DNA of 64,000 bases from Clostridium sp. (GTDB lineage Bacteria; Bacillota; Clostridia; Lachnospirales; Lachnospiraceae): assembly GCA_018377235.1 (NCBI GenBank), contig JAGZZT010000004.1, positions 1 through 64,000 of the forward strand, given 5' to 3'. Positions 23,351 to 32,068 of this stretch are shown in pieces. Under the pieces are notes generated by a model. It was given only the letters and a program-made list of their open reading frames with translations. It was not told where the DNA came from and did no database searches. Numbering within the stretch: the stretch's first letter is position 1; the number at the start of each line of letters is the position of its first letter. Made by a program: the position numbers and the translations under genes.

Positions 23351-24400
23351 CTAATCCTCTCGAAAACAAATTTTCAACCTTTTATCTTTATAAATAGTGA
23401 ATAAAATGCCTAGAATAAAGCTAGCACATGTTGTAACCGTAAAGCAGTCCAACCCATAACTTTTTCCTCCATAAGCATATGTATAGTACAATGTCCAAAT
23501 CCACAAATGTGAAAAATACATAACGGTGCTACATTTTCTGCAAGTCAATGACCACTCATCATGACTAAAATCTAAGTCTTTCACAATAGAAAAGAGAAAA
23601 GTCGAAAAGCAAACAAAAGCAAGCGATTTGATAAATCCACCCGTTAAGGTTACAACTATCGCTCCGAGAAAACAACAACATATACTTTTTGTTTTTGCTT
23701 TTCTAGTACATTTAGAAAGTAGCATTCCGATGCTTATGTATCCGGCTCCCATAAAAATTCTTCCCCGAGGACCAAGGATAACCCACAAAATTTCAGTTGG
23801 AATTTTCAATAATACAGGGAGTGACTCCTTAACAGAAACTAATTCCGTAAAAGCAAATCCGAAAATCATCAAAGTATTACAAACAATTACTACTCGTGTA
23901 AAATCAACATTCCTTTTCAGCAAGAAATAAATAAATGATAGTCCATAAATACAAGATAGTAAATACCACAATGCATACGAATTATAATGTTCTCCCACAA
24001 ATAGAAAGCCTCTGATAAAATCTGCCGCATCAAAAAGATACGATGCGTCATTATTATAATAGTAATAAATGGTCAGCGGAGAATAAATCACTGTCCAAAT
24101 TAAATAAAGTTTCAGGAGTTTTCTTATATGCCGTAAAATATAATGAAAGTCTTGCCCCCCCCCGAAATATTTTTTCCCTATCAAATAGCCGCTAGATAAA
24201 AAGAAAAATGGATTTGCTGCACCAACTACCGTATTATATATACTAATAACTGCTTTGCTATTGCATCCATATAACGGATTTGTATGTATTGCGATAACAC
24301 ACACTGCCATTATAAGTTTAAATAGATCAATCACGTTATACTTATCATTTGATGATTCCACTCTTTTTCTCCCTCGATGCTCCGCATCAATATTAATCAT
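23351..24400 (-). CDS. Acyltransferase 3 family protein with a G9 tract
   Basis: A 349-residue multi-span protein with the family start (DLFKLIMAVCVIAIHTNPLY, catalytic His). It probably acetylates the capsule repeat unit on the outer face. Codons for Gly-Gly-Gly (about residues 80-82, KKYFGGGQDF) are written as an unbroken run of nine G on the coding strand (24155-24163). A one-base slip there would end translation early, so this gene could switch on and off; as given it is in frame. ATG overlaps the Wzy stop (ATGA). Confidence 0.85.
   Translation of the reverse strand: MINIDAEHRGRKRVESSNDKYNVIDLFKLIMAVCVIAIHTNPLYGCNSKAVISIYNTVVGAANPFFFLSSGYLIGKKYFGGGQDFHYILRHIRKLLKLYLIWTVIYSPLTIYYYYNNDASYLFDAADFIRGFLFVGEHYNSYALWYLLSCIYGLSFIYFLLKRNVDFTRVVIVCNTLMIFGFAFTELVSVKESLPVLLKIPTEILWVILGPRGRIFMGAGYISIGMLLSKCTRKAKTKSICCCFLGAIVVTLTGGFIKSLAFVCFSTFLFSIVKDLDFSHDEWSLTCRKCSTVMYFSHLWIWTLYYTYAYGGKSYGLDCFTVTTCASFILGILFTIYKDKRLKICFRED
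24155..24163 (-). repeat. G9 homopolymer inside an acyltransferase gene
   Basis: Nine consecutive C on the plus strand (G on the coding strand). It stands out in an AT-rich gene, and such tracts are classic slipped-strand sites. Confidence 0.85.
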
Positions 24401-25635
24401 TTAACTGGACCCTCTCCAGTATCATTTTTGCAGTAGAAGAGAATGAACAACGCCATAAAGCATATATAATTATATGGAAATGATGTTGTTATAAAATAGT
24501 ATAAAAAGATCAATAAGAAAACAACTTTCTTACTGTTACGAGTAACTATTGCTTCTTGTATTGATTTGATCATCGGTAAGACATACATGAATGCGAGATA
24601 AATTCCTCCTTGTGCCAGCACTCTGAACACTGAGTTTGAATAACCGATATCGTTTAATCTGAAGCTACTATAATGCGCAATCACATCCGTCATATTCAAG
24701 TATCCAGAACCCAAAACAGGTTTTTCAAGCCATGCCGCAAATCCAGCTTGATAATTATCCATTCGAGTGCTATAAGAAGCTGTCGCCGCTTTCAATGTAA
24801 ACGTATTCTCAAAATACGATGCAACTTGAGTTCCAATTCCAAAAAGAGCAAGAACAATGATTGCCCTCAAAGCGAAGCCTTTATTTGATCCTGCTGGAAA
24901 TCTAACAAACAGATAAAGAATCCAGATTAACCCTATAGCGTAAACTCCAGTCATTGACATCGTTGAAAGAGCTGTTATGCTAAACACTATACAACGTTTG
25001 AAGGACGGCCTTCTTACTATAAATAACTCATATGCGAGCATCACAGATAAGAGTAGCACATATTTAGGTCCTTCATAAAAGAAGCCCGTATTTCTCCAGA
25101 TACCAGATGCACCTAAAACTTCCTCTTTCTGCATTTCATATTGAATAAAAAAGTACGACTGTTTTATTCTTGGAACATCACTCACATATATAGTTAATTC
25201 TTGTGACGGACTGAACACATGCAATATACTTCCAAATAGCCAGAAAAAAAGTGAAATCAATGCTATAAGGTTTAATATTTTTGAGCAACGATTCATAACA
25301 CTTCTTATACGTTCTTCATTATTGAAGAACAACAACATTAGTGTAATTGTAATTACAAGCTGACATACATCGATTGTATGTGTCGAATTAGTCACGATAT
25401 TATATATCACAAAAAACGATAAGTAGCATCCCATAAAAATTGCTTGACTCTTACTTCCATATCTGACTACTGCACCATCTTTGAACAATAGAACCATTAA
25501 TGATCCAATAAAGCACAGCGACAACGCTAAACGAAAATAGCCGCTTCCATGCATCCACTTCCAAACGCTTTCGCAATCAAGAATAATACAAATAGCTACA
25601 ATAGTTTCAAACAGAGTCGCTACTTTTATTTTCAT
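24397..25635 (-). CDS. wzy: Wzy-like O-antigen/capsule polymerase
   Basis: About 412 residues from ATG 25635, chosen because GGAGGAAAG lies just upstream; a longer in-frame start at 25710 would run into the GT2 gene. Ten to twelve hydrophobic helices and a large loop near two thirds (ATASYSTRMDNYQAGFAAWL, then EKPVLGSGYLN), typical of O-antigen ligase/polymerase proteins. It joins repeat units on the outer membrane face. It lies with Wzx, as expected for a Wzx/Wzy pathway. Wzy sequences are highly variable, so this rests on topology and context. Confidence 0.82.
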   Translation of the reverse strand: MKIKVATLFETIVAICIILDCESVWKWMHGSGYFRLALSLCFIGSLMVLLFKDGAVVRYGSKSQAIFMGCYLSFFVIYNIVTNSTHTIDVCQLVITITLMLLFFNNEERIRSVMNRCSKILNLIALISLFFWLFGSILHVFSPSQELTIYVSDVPRIKQSYFFIQYEMQKEEVLGASGIWRNTGFFYEGPKYVLLLSVMLAYELFIVRRPSFKRCIVFSITALSTMSMTGVYAIGLIWILYLFVRFPAGSNKGFALRAIIVLALFGIGTQVASYFENTFTLKAATASYSTRMDNYQAGFAAWLEKPVLGSGYLNMTDVIAHYSSFRLNDIGYSNSVFRVLAQGGIYLAFMYVLPMIKSIQEAIVTRNSKKVVFLLIFLYYFITTSFPYNYICFMALFILFYCKNDTGEGPVK

Positions 25636-25661
25636 GAATCCGCTTTCCTCCATATCTAATA

Positions 25662-26570
25662 TTACGGCTTCACACTCGGTCCGAGCTTGCCAGACACGCC
25701 ATCTTTCCACCCTTTCAATATCATTTTTATTGTCTGCATTTTTTTAGGGTTATATTTTATAGCAATAAGAATTTGCCGAACATTTTGTCTTACATATTTC
25801 ATCGATTCTCCATCTCTTTTGAACATATATGTAAAATTTCTTGCCCGGTAATATTCTTTCCACGGAGCTTCTGTACTGCCTTTTTTCGTTTTTCCCAATA
25901 TTTTAAAGTATTTACGTTCCAAAACTGGATGGTAATAATTCGAATCAAAAACTGTTGCCACAAAAGCATCTGCCTTTAACGCTCTGTAGTAATAATCCTG
26001 CTCATCACCCTTGATAAAGAAATCCTTATTAGGATACCCTATTTTTTCAACAAGCTCCTTCGAAACAAGTGTTCCATTAAATGGATTAATCGTTCCCATA
26101 ATCAATCCATTTTTTTCTCTTTCAGCCGCAATTTGTTTGTTTTTTATTCCACCATTCAAGCCAAATGACAGTATGTTGTCCGAGCCACAAACAAGTGAGT
26201 TTAAAAGTAAACGTTTATTGGTTGAATACAATTTTTCTGCTGTCTTAACAAGAACCTCCATCATTTTATTGTCCGCAGGACGACCATCATCATCCATTAG
26301 ACAAATAAAATCATAACCATCTTCATAAGCCATTTTCAGGCCAGTATAGAAACCACCAGAACCACCAATATTCTCGTCCAGATAAACATATTTTATTACA
26401 GGATTATTAATAATGCCCTCAGACTTTAACAATTGCTCTGTATTATCAGAGCTATGATTATCAATAATATAATACTTATCAACGAGATAACTCTGCGACA
26501 GTATCGCTTTAATGTTTTTTATAAGTTCGTCTTTTCTGTTATATGTAACAACAACTCCTGCTGTTTTCAT
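25662..26570 (-). CDS. GT2-family glycosyltransferase, galactofuranosyl/rhamnosyl type
   Basis: A 302-residue GT-A enzyme. Start MKTAGVVVTYNRKDELIKNI, then DENIGGSGGFYTGLKMAYED and the metal-binding FICLMDDDGRPA (DDD). The GGSGGFYTG loop is characteristic of the GlfT/rhamnosyltransferase branch of GT2, and glf is in the same locus, so galactofuranose transfer is a reasonable guess. ATG overlaps the upstream GT4 stop (ATGA). Confidence 0.88.
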   Translation of the reverse strand: MKTAGVVVTYNRKDELIKNIKAILSQSYLVDKYYIIDNHSSDNTEQLLKSEGIINNPVIKYVYLDENIGGSGGFYTGLKMAYEDGYDFICLMDDDGRPADNKMMEVLVKTAEKLYSTNKRLLLNSLVCGSDNILSFGLNGGIKNKQIAAEREKNGLIMGTINPFNGTLVSKELVEKIGYPNKDFFIKGDEQDYYYRALKADAFVATVFDSNYYHPVLERKYFKILGKTKKGSTEAPWKEYYRARNFTYMFKRDGESMKYVRQNVRQILIAIKYNPKKMQTIKMILKGWKDGVSGKLGPSVKP

Positions 26571-27652
26571 CTCTCATTCTCCTCACAAAGCAATGCTTCC
26601 CATTTTTTACAAATCACTTTTTCATCTAAAATCTGTTTAACTTTTTCAGCCTCAATAGACATTTGCGCTCCTATATCTGGATTTTCAATCAGCTTAATCA
26701 CTGCATCTGTCATTGCGCTAACATCTTTAACTGGCACAAGCAACCCATTAATACCATCTTGAATCATCATATGCGCGCCACCAATGGGGCAATCCGTACA
26801 AACACAGGGCAAACCAATCGCCATAGCTTCTAACATCGAATTAGACAGACCTTCATAGTCAGATGAAGATAAAAATCCAGCGCAATCAAGTATACTCTCG
26901 TGTACCCTATTAGAAAAGCCTTCCATTAAAATATACTCGTCAGCCTGTTTATCTCTGATGTACTTTTTTATTTCTTCTTCAATTAGACCCGTACCGTAAA
27001 TTCTCAATTTATACTCAGGATATCGAGAGTGAACTAGTACGAAGGAATCAATCATCATCGGTAGGTTCTTTTGCTTATCAATTCTACAGAATGTTACAAA
27101 TTCCTTTTTCCGAACACCTTGATATCGCTCAGGGAGATTAGGTGTAATTGGATTTGGAATCACACAGCCATTCTTTTGTGCGCGCTTCGGAAAATATGCT
27201 AGTGCGTCTGGCGTTTGATATACCGTCCTATACATGAAACCAAACATATGATTTCGAATCATTCGGAACACGGCATTATGCGGTTCTGTTCGTGGATCTG
27301 TTCGCTCCGATCCAATAACTTTAACATTTAAACCCACTGTATATATACGAGCATATGTTGCCATTCGTGACATAAACGCATAAAGATACGCACCTGGATG
27401 TTCCTTTAAAATTTTTCTTGTTTTTATACAAGGTTTAATCATATCAATTTCTTTGTTTACTTTGCAATGTAACCATATAATATTTATTGCTTTGTCAAGT
27501 GGATAGTCAACCGGGCTATCTCGCCAAACGATTATCGTTACTGGATATCCCTTTTCTGCTAAATAGTTTGCCAAAATGCAAATTACTCTATGCGCTCCTC
27601 CCCAGCCTTTCCCTCCTAGACTTCCAATCACAAAAAATACTTCTTTGTTCAT
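26567..27652 (-). CDS. GT4-family glycosyltransferase
   Basis: About 361 residues from ATG 27652, which overlaps the upstream stop (ATGA) and has GGAG 8 bases before it. GT-B fold: N-terminal glycine-rich loop (VIGSLGGKGWGGAHRVICIL) and C-terminal donor site with the E-x7-E motif (SDYEGLSNSMLEAMAIGLPC). It is a cytoplasmic retaining transferase adding one sugar of the repeat unit. Sugar and linkage cannot be predicted. Confidence 0.9.
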   Translation of the reverse strand: MNKEVFFVIGSLGGKGWGGAHRVICILANYLAEKGYPVTIIVWRDSPVDYPLDKAINIIWLHCKVNKEIDMIKPCIKTRKILKEHPGAYLYAFMSRMATYARIYTVGLNVKVIGSERTDPRTEPHNAVFRMIRNHMFGFMYRTVYQTPDALAYFPKRAQKNGCVIPNPITPNLPERYQGVRKKEFVTFCRIDKQKNLPMMIDSFVLVHSRYPEYKLRIYGTGLIEEEIKKYIRDKQADEYILMEGFSNRVHESILDCAGFLSSSDYEGLSNSMLEAMAIGLPCVCTDCPIGGAHMMIQDGINGLLVPVKDVSAMTDAVIKLIENPDIGAQMSIEAEKVKQILDEKVICKKWEALLCEENER

Positions 27653-28758
27653 TTTTTTCTCCATTTGCTTAAATAATATTCTTCCATATTCTTTGCTGTT
27701 GCACTCATATCAAATCCTGCATCAATGACATATTTTTGCATATTTGTATGTGCAAACGGATTCTGCGTCATCTCAAGCGCAACATCGGCCCATTTTTCCG
27801 CACCATCAATTAGCATCAATTTTCGATAAATTGGCGTAATATCTGTTTCTGGTGGAAGCCCCTCAGAGCAAACAATGGGAACACCTGCCGCCTGTGCTTC
27901 AATCGCCACAATTCCCAGACCCTCAAACAGAGACGGAAAAACAAAAATATCCATCGCCTGATAAATTCGGTTCATGTCTTTACGGTTGCCCAGAAATTGC
28001 ACACTCTCTGTCAGGCCCATGTCTGCAACCTTACTGCGCACCTTTTCTTCCAATGGTCCAGTACCCACAAGAATCAATTCTGCGTCTGGCTTTTTCTTTT
28101 TGATTTCCGCAAAAACGTCAATCAAAAAATCATGGTTCTTTTGTGGATGCAGCCGTCCAACATGTCCGACGACAAATTTATTCTCTAACCCAAGCTCCTG
28201 CCTGACTTCTCTCCGCGTGTTCTCATTTGCAATAAACTGCTGAGAGTCAATCGCATTCTTCAACACCTGAAAAGGCTTATCCTTAAACAAATATTTACCG
28301 GCTTCTTCCGAGCACGCAAAAAGATCTGTTGCATTCAGAGTAAACAGCCGCTGCATGAATAATTTGGGCAAATATTTTATATCATGCACGGTCTCGTTGT
28401 TGTGTGAATGTGCAATTATCACAGGGATTCCCGCCTTTTTTGCTGCTTTCAGGCAGAAATATCCAATCGTATAAGCATGACAATGCACAATTTGATATTC
28501 ATGATGCTGTTTGAAGAAATCTTTCAAATCTTTCTGAAATTTAGGGAGATTCAAATCCTCCCGGAAAGACAGCTTGTAAACGTGCCCTCCCATACTTTCA
28601 ATTTCATCGTCGTAAAATTGCTTTTCTTTATACACAACCAAAAAATCAAACTGCACTTTCGTGCGGTCAATTTTTCGATAGATATTCATTAACAACGCCT
28701 GTGTTCCACCAGCTTCCATCCGCTGGAGTATATGTAAGACCCTGATTGGTTCTCCCAT
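27649..28758 (-). CDS. GT4-family glycosyltransferase
   Basis: About 369 residues from ATG 28758 behind GGAGGAAGG. N-terminal acceptor loop (RVLHILQRMEAGGTQALLMN) and C-terminal donor domain with FVVGHVGRLHPQKNHDFLID and the E-x7-E motif (LFEGLGIVAIEAQAAGVPIV). It looks like the EpsF/CapM-type retaining glycosyltransferases. It probably adds an internal sugar of the repeat unit. Confidence 0.92.
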   Translation of the reverse strand: MGEPIRVLHILQRMEAGGTQALLMNIYRKIDRTKVQFDFLVVYKEKQFYDDEIESMGGHVYKLSFREDLNLPKFQKDLKDFFKQHHEYQIVHCHAYTIGYFCLKAAKKAGIPVIIAHSHNNETVHDIKYLPKLFMQRLFTLNATDLFACSEEAGKYLFKDKPFQVLKNAIDSQQFIANENTRREVRQELGLENKFVVGHVGRLHPQKNHDFLIDVFAEIKKKKPDAELILVGTGPLEEKVRSKVADMGLTESVQFLGNRKDMNRIYQAMDIFVFPSLFEGLGIVAIEAQAAGVPIVCSEGLPPETDITPIYRKLMLIDGAEKWADVALEMTQNPFAHTNMQKYVIDAGFDMSATAKNMEEYYLSKWRKK

Positions 28759-28778
28759 GAATCCTTCCTCCATAAATC

Positions 28779-29930
28779 TCAAAGCGATTTGATTTTTTGA
28801 ATCAATTTGCTTGGCAAAACAGCTTTTATCCGGGCTTTGAGTTGTAATCCAACCTTCAGATTTGATACAAAATCTGGTTCATCAATTTCCTTATAAAAAT
28901 TGCTTCTATTTTCTGGTCTGTTGCTTGGCTGTACGAGATTATGCTGTTTTACCATTGCTTCTTTCAATGTTGCCTGCTCTGTCTCGGCAAATAGCTTCAT
29001 CTTTTCAAAAAGTTCTTGTCCTTTTTCCGTATTCACAAATACGCTGGATACACCCTTCGGCGAATTAAACTCAGGATGACTCTTTGCAATTCCCCAAAAA
29101 TCGCCCACGGTAATGTCACCCACACGGCTTGTATTCGCATAGGCGCACCGATAACAGCTCTCTCTATAGCAATCGCCATCCATAAAATGTTTTCCATAGC
29201 GATCAAGGGAGAGTGTCTTTGTCTTTGTCTTTGTCTTTGTCTTTAGCAGATATTGAGTTCCCCAGCCTCTTTTGTCTTTTGAACGGAAATTGAAATAAAT
29301 TACTCGACCATCTGTTTGCTTATTCTGATATTCAATATACTTTTTGAAAAATTTCGGCGATGGAACACCATGACAAATCAAATCAACCGTATACAGGTTT
29401 GGCTTATCTCCGCCGAGAAACGCATACAATCCGGCAATTTGACAGGGCGTCCCCGTATAAAGGACCTTTTTCCCTTCTGCAAGCCTCTTCTTTACTTTTG
29501 AATAGCTGTCATTCGGGTCGGATTGAACATATTTGGAGGATTGGATTTTTTCTCTCTCCGCGTTGCTTTCGATCTCAATGTGGCTTACAACAAGCTGCTC
29601 ATCGTAAGCAGCACCATAGACTACACCACCCATTTGCAATACTGCCTTTGCTGCACTATCCGCCGCACCGCCAGATGCAGATTTCATAATATCCGCATCG
29701 TTTTTGTTGTGCCATGCCCACACCGTCTGAGGCATATTCCGATGCTGTTCTGTGCTTTCTGCGGGGCAGGTTTTTAAGCACTTACCACATTCAACACAGT
29801 TTTTTTCATCAACAACCGGATACCAGAAGCCCTCTTTGTTTTCTTCCATGGAAATGCAATGCTTTGGGCAACCTTGCTCACAGCTTTTGCAGCCGACACA
29901 TTTTTCCTTGATCCTCGATATGTTCTCCAT
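28779..29930 (-). CDS. FrhB-like iron-sulfur flavoprotein of capsule loci
   Basis: About 383 residues from ATG 29930 (GAGGG upstream). Two 4Fe-4S motifs at the N-terminus (CVGCKSCEQGCPKHC and CVECGKCLKTCPAE), then the coenzyme F420 hydrogenase beta-subunit N and C domains (SASGGAADSAAKAVLQMGGV, GTPCQIAGLYAFLGG). Such genes recur beside polysaccharide pyruvyl transferases, as here, and may reduce a sugar or transfer electrons; their reaction is unproven. A (Lys-Thr)n stretch is coded by five 6-bp repeats, so its length may vary between strains. Confidence 0.88.
   Translation of the reverse strand: MENISRIKEKCVGCKSCEQGCPKHCISMEENKEGFWYPVVDEKNCVECGKCLKTCPAESTEQHRNMPQTVWAWHNKNDADIMKSASGGAADSAAKAVLQMGGVVYGAAYDEQLVVSHIEIESNAEREKIQSSKYVQSDPNDSYSKVKKRLAEGKKVLYTGTPCQIAGLYAFLGGDKPNLYTVDLICHGVPSPKFFKKYIEYQNKQTDGRVIYFNFRSKDKRGWGTQYLLKTKTKTKTKTLSLDRYGKHFMDGDCYRESCYRCAYANTSRVGDITVGDFWGIAKSHPEFNSPKGVSSVFVNTEKGQELFEKMKLFAETEQATLKEAMVKQHNLVQPSNRPENRSNFYKEIDEPDFVSNLKVGLQLKARIKAVLPSKLIQKIKSL
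29215..29244 (-). repeat. 6-bp microsatellite in the FrhB-like gene
   Basis: Five perfect GTCTTT units on the plus strand (AAAGAC on the coding strand), giving alternating Lys-Thr. Copy-number change would keep the frame and alter length by two residues per unit. Confidence 0.9.
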
Positions 29931-29931
29931 G

Positions 29932-31056
29932 TCATCCCTCAATATTTTTCTTCAGATACTTCTTTGCTATTTCCCTCTGTTTCTGCAAAACATCATCTAC
30001 TTCTTCATAATCAACTGGCTGTTGATTGATACGTTCAGCGTCTTCCACTTTCGCTGTCATTCGCTCTGCCAAGCCTAAACGGTTCAACAAATCACTGAGT
30101 TTTTCTTCATTTCCGTAGCTGTTTCCTACGCTCTTACGAATCAGTGTTGTGAACGGACGGTGTGTAATTACAGAGAAGATACTGCCATGGAAAGTATCCG
30201 TAATTACTTCTTCCGCATTTCTGAAATAAGCCAGCACTTCAAACGGCGAGCAGTCTATAAAACGGTCTGCACACTTCTGGATGCCGCCAATGGCATAAAC
30301 TTTCAAATTCTTTTTCTTTGCATATTCTGTAATCCAATCCGCCTCATTGTTAGAAATACGTCCAGCGTATGCATACAAAATCAAATATTTCTCGGTTGCT
30401 TCGATCTGTGGAATCCTGTCGCAGCAATTCATATAGTCATAAGTCAAAACCGGGTCCAGATTATATACCGGTTCTTTCCCAGTAAGCTGCTCTACGATGC
30501 TTCCAGAGTTTGCATCTCTCACGGAGATAGCATTAAACTTTTTCAGAAGATCTCCTACTTCATCAGCTTTTTGATACTTTACCAGCTTTTCTAACGTTGT
30601 GTTTCCAAATGATGCCGCATAAGTAATCAATCTGTCTGCATGATTGTCTTTGCCAAACAATTCCGTCGAATAGCCCACATTGGAATTCTTCTGAATGCAG
30701 TTAAATACTTCGTCGCTTCCAATAACCAGACAATCCAGAGAGGGATTGTAATTCATTTCATCCGCAATCCCTAACAGTGGCATATACTTCTTTGCAAAAG
30801 ATTGCTTGTACCGGATGAATGACAATTTATGGGAAAACGGAGCTTGATACTGAAATGTTTCCAAGCCTTTTTCCAGTTTGCGAACAAATTTGTTCTTACT
30901 ATCCGCGTTTTCGGCAATAACCGGTGCACCGACATGGTAATCCACAAATTCTACTTTATGTCCTAATTCTTCTATTAACTGCTTCAGTGCATACGCCTGC
31001 AAAAAAGAGCCATAATTTGCAATGCGCTGCATTGACATGATTCCAACCTTTTTCAT
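29932..31056 (-). CDS. Polysaccharide pyruvyl transferase family protein
   Basis: A 374-residue protein with the family start (GIMSMQRIANYGSFLQAYAL), the EVITDTFHGSIFSVITHRPF donor region with a conserved His, and a C-terminal helical part. It would attach ketal-linked pyruvate from phosphoenolpyruvate to a capsule sugar, making the polymer more acidic. It pairs with the FrhB-like gene next door (stop and start 2 bases apart), a recurrent neighbourhood in Firmicutes and Bacteroidetes capsule loci. Confidence 0.9.
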   Translation of the reverse strand: MKKVGIMSMQRIANYGSFLQAYALKQLIEELGHKVEFVDYHVGAPVIAENADSKNKFVRKLEKGLETFQYQAPFSHKLSFIRYKQSFAKKYMPLLGIADEMNYNPSLDCLVIGSDEVFNCIQKNSNVGYSTELFGKDNHADRLITYAASFGNTTLEKLVKYQKADEVGDLLKKFNAISVRDANSGSIVEQLTGKEPVYNLDPVLTYDYMNCCDRIPQIEATEKYLILYAYAGRISNNEADWITEYAKKKNLKVYAIGGIQKCADRFIDCSPFEVLAYFRNAEEVITDTFHGSIFSVITHRPFTTLIRKSVGNSYGNEEKLSDLLNRLGLAERMTAKVEDAERINQQPVDYEEVDDVLQKQREIAKKYLKKNIEG

Positions 31057-31066
31057 CTATTCATCC

Positions 31067-31561
31067 TCAAAACAACTTATTTACCAGCTTCTCTAGCTTT
31101 TCATTGAACTTTGCGTTATTGCTGCTCATTCCATGTCCCATGCCTGCAACAATCTGGTCGTAGTTCGTTATAATATCACCCAGCGTATCAATATCTTCCA
31201 CATCAATGATTGTGCCCATGCGCTTTGACACATTTCGTGCAAATTCCACCTGATGATCATTAACGTGTTCATTGAACTGGTGCTGGCGCGGCACAACAAT
31301 TGGTGTCTTACCAACCTGCAGCGGCATGATGAAGCTTGCCGGACCACCGTGTGTGATCACGATTCGTGCATCTGCCACATTTTTGACCATCTGCTGATAT
31401 GGAATCAGTTTGCTCCACTGGCAATACTTCGGTTCATATGTACTGAATCCGGTCTGAATAATCACATCGTCCTGAATCGTACCGTCTTTTTTTAATTCAT
31501 CTATTTTTTGAATCAGCCGATTAAACGGTTGCTCATGTGTTCCCACCGTCACAAAAATCAT
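31067..31561 (-). CDS. Alg13-like glycosyltransferase subunit (EpsF/Cps14G type)
   Basis: A 164-residue protein equal to the C-terminal half of a GT28 enzyme: IFVTVGTHEQPFNRLIQKID at the start and ARIVITHGGPASFIMPLQVG for donor binding. In streptococcal capsule loci this type (Cps14G) works with a separate membrane-bound Alg14-like partner to add the second sugar, typically galactose. The partner gene lies directly upstream (31577-32044). Confidence 0.88.
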   Translation of the reverse strand: MIFVTVGTHEQPFNRLIQKIDELKKDGTIQDDVIIQTGFSTYEPKYCQWSKLIPYQQMVKNVADARIVITHGGPASFIMPLQVGKTPIVVPRQHQFNEHVNDHQVEFARNVSKRMGTIIDVEDIDTLGDIITNYDQIVAGMGHGMSSNNAKFNEKLEKLVNKLF

Positions 31562-31576
31562 TTTCTCGTCCCCTAC

Positions 31577-32044
31577 TTAGAATATGCTGCCAAGATTAAC
31601 CGCTTTCGGATAAACCTTTTTCTGCTCTTCCCACTGTACTACAAACTGGTCTACAATGGGATAAACCATCTTACCAGTCATTGTCGGCTTATCAATGCGA
31701 TCAAACACCTCGATATAGACCAGCTTTGCCCCCATCATCTTACCAAGATAGAAGAACGGAACAGCCACAGCAGCACCGCAGGAGATGATTAAATCCGGCT
31801 TTTCTTTATGAAGCACATTCCACGCAATTTTTGTGTTTTTAATAAGTGCTTTCAGGCTACGATTAGTCGGATAATAGCACGGATACATTTTTTCGCCTTC
31901 CAAAAGGCTTCTTGCATCCTCTTTATCAAAAGTGACCCAAAAGTGATCCTTGTCTTTCCAAAAAGGCTTTAACATATAAAGGTGGGTTAAATGACCGCCA
32001 GATGATCCCACCAAGCAAACCTTTATTTTCTTTTCTTTATTCAT
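31577..32044 (-). CDS. Alg14-like glycosyltransferase subunit (Cps14F type)
   Basis: A 155-residue protein with the Alg14 signature VCLVGSSGGHLTHLYMLKPF and GKMVYPIVDQFVVQWEEQKK. It recruits the Alg13-like catalytic half to the membrane and enhances activity. Length and order (Alg14 type then Alg13 type) match cps14F/cps14G in streptococci. Confidence 0.88.
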   Translation of the reverse strand: MNKEKKIKVCLVGSSGGHLTHLYMLKPFWKDKDHFWVTFDKEDARSLLEGEKMYPCYYPTNRSLKALIKNTKIAWNVLHKEKPDLIISCGAAVAVPFFYLGKMMGAKLVYIEVFDRIDKPTMTGKMVYPIVDQFVVQWEEQKKVYPKAVNLGSIF

Positions 32045-32068
32045 CTGACTCTCTCCTCATCATTTGCT

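Noticed and set aside
23351..24400. G9 tract as a sequencing artefact only
   Set aside because: The gene is in frame with exactly nine G and the protein reads normally on both sides, so an error is not needed to explain it, although reads should be checked.
29215..29244. Short regular repeats considered as a CRISPR start
   Set aside because: The unit is 6 bp, without spacers, and lies in frame inside a coding gene; it is a microsatellite.
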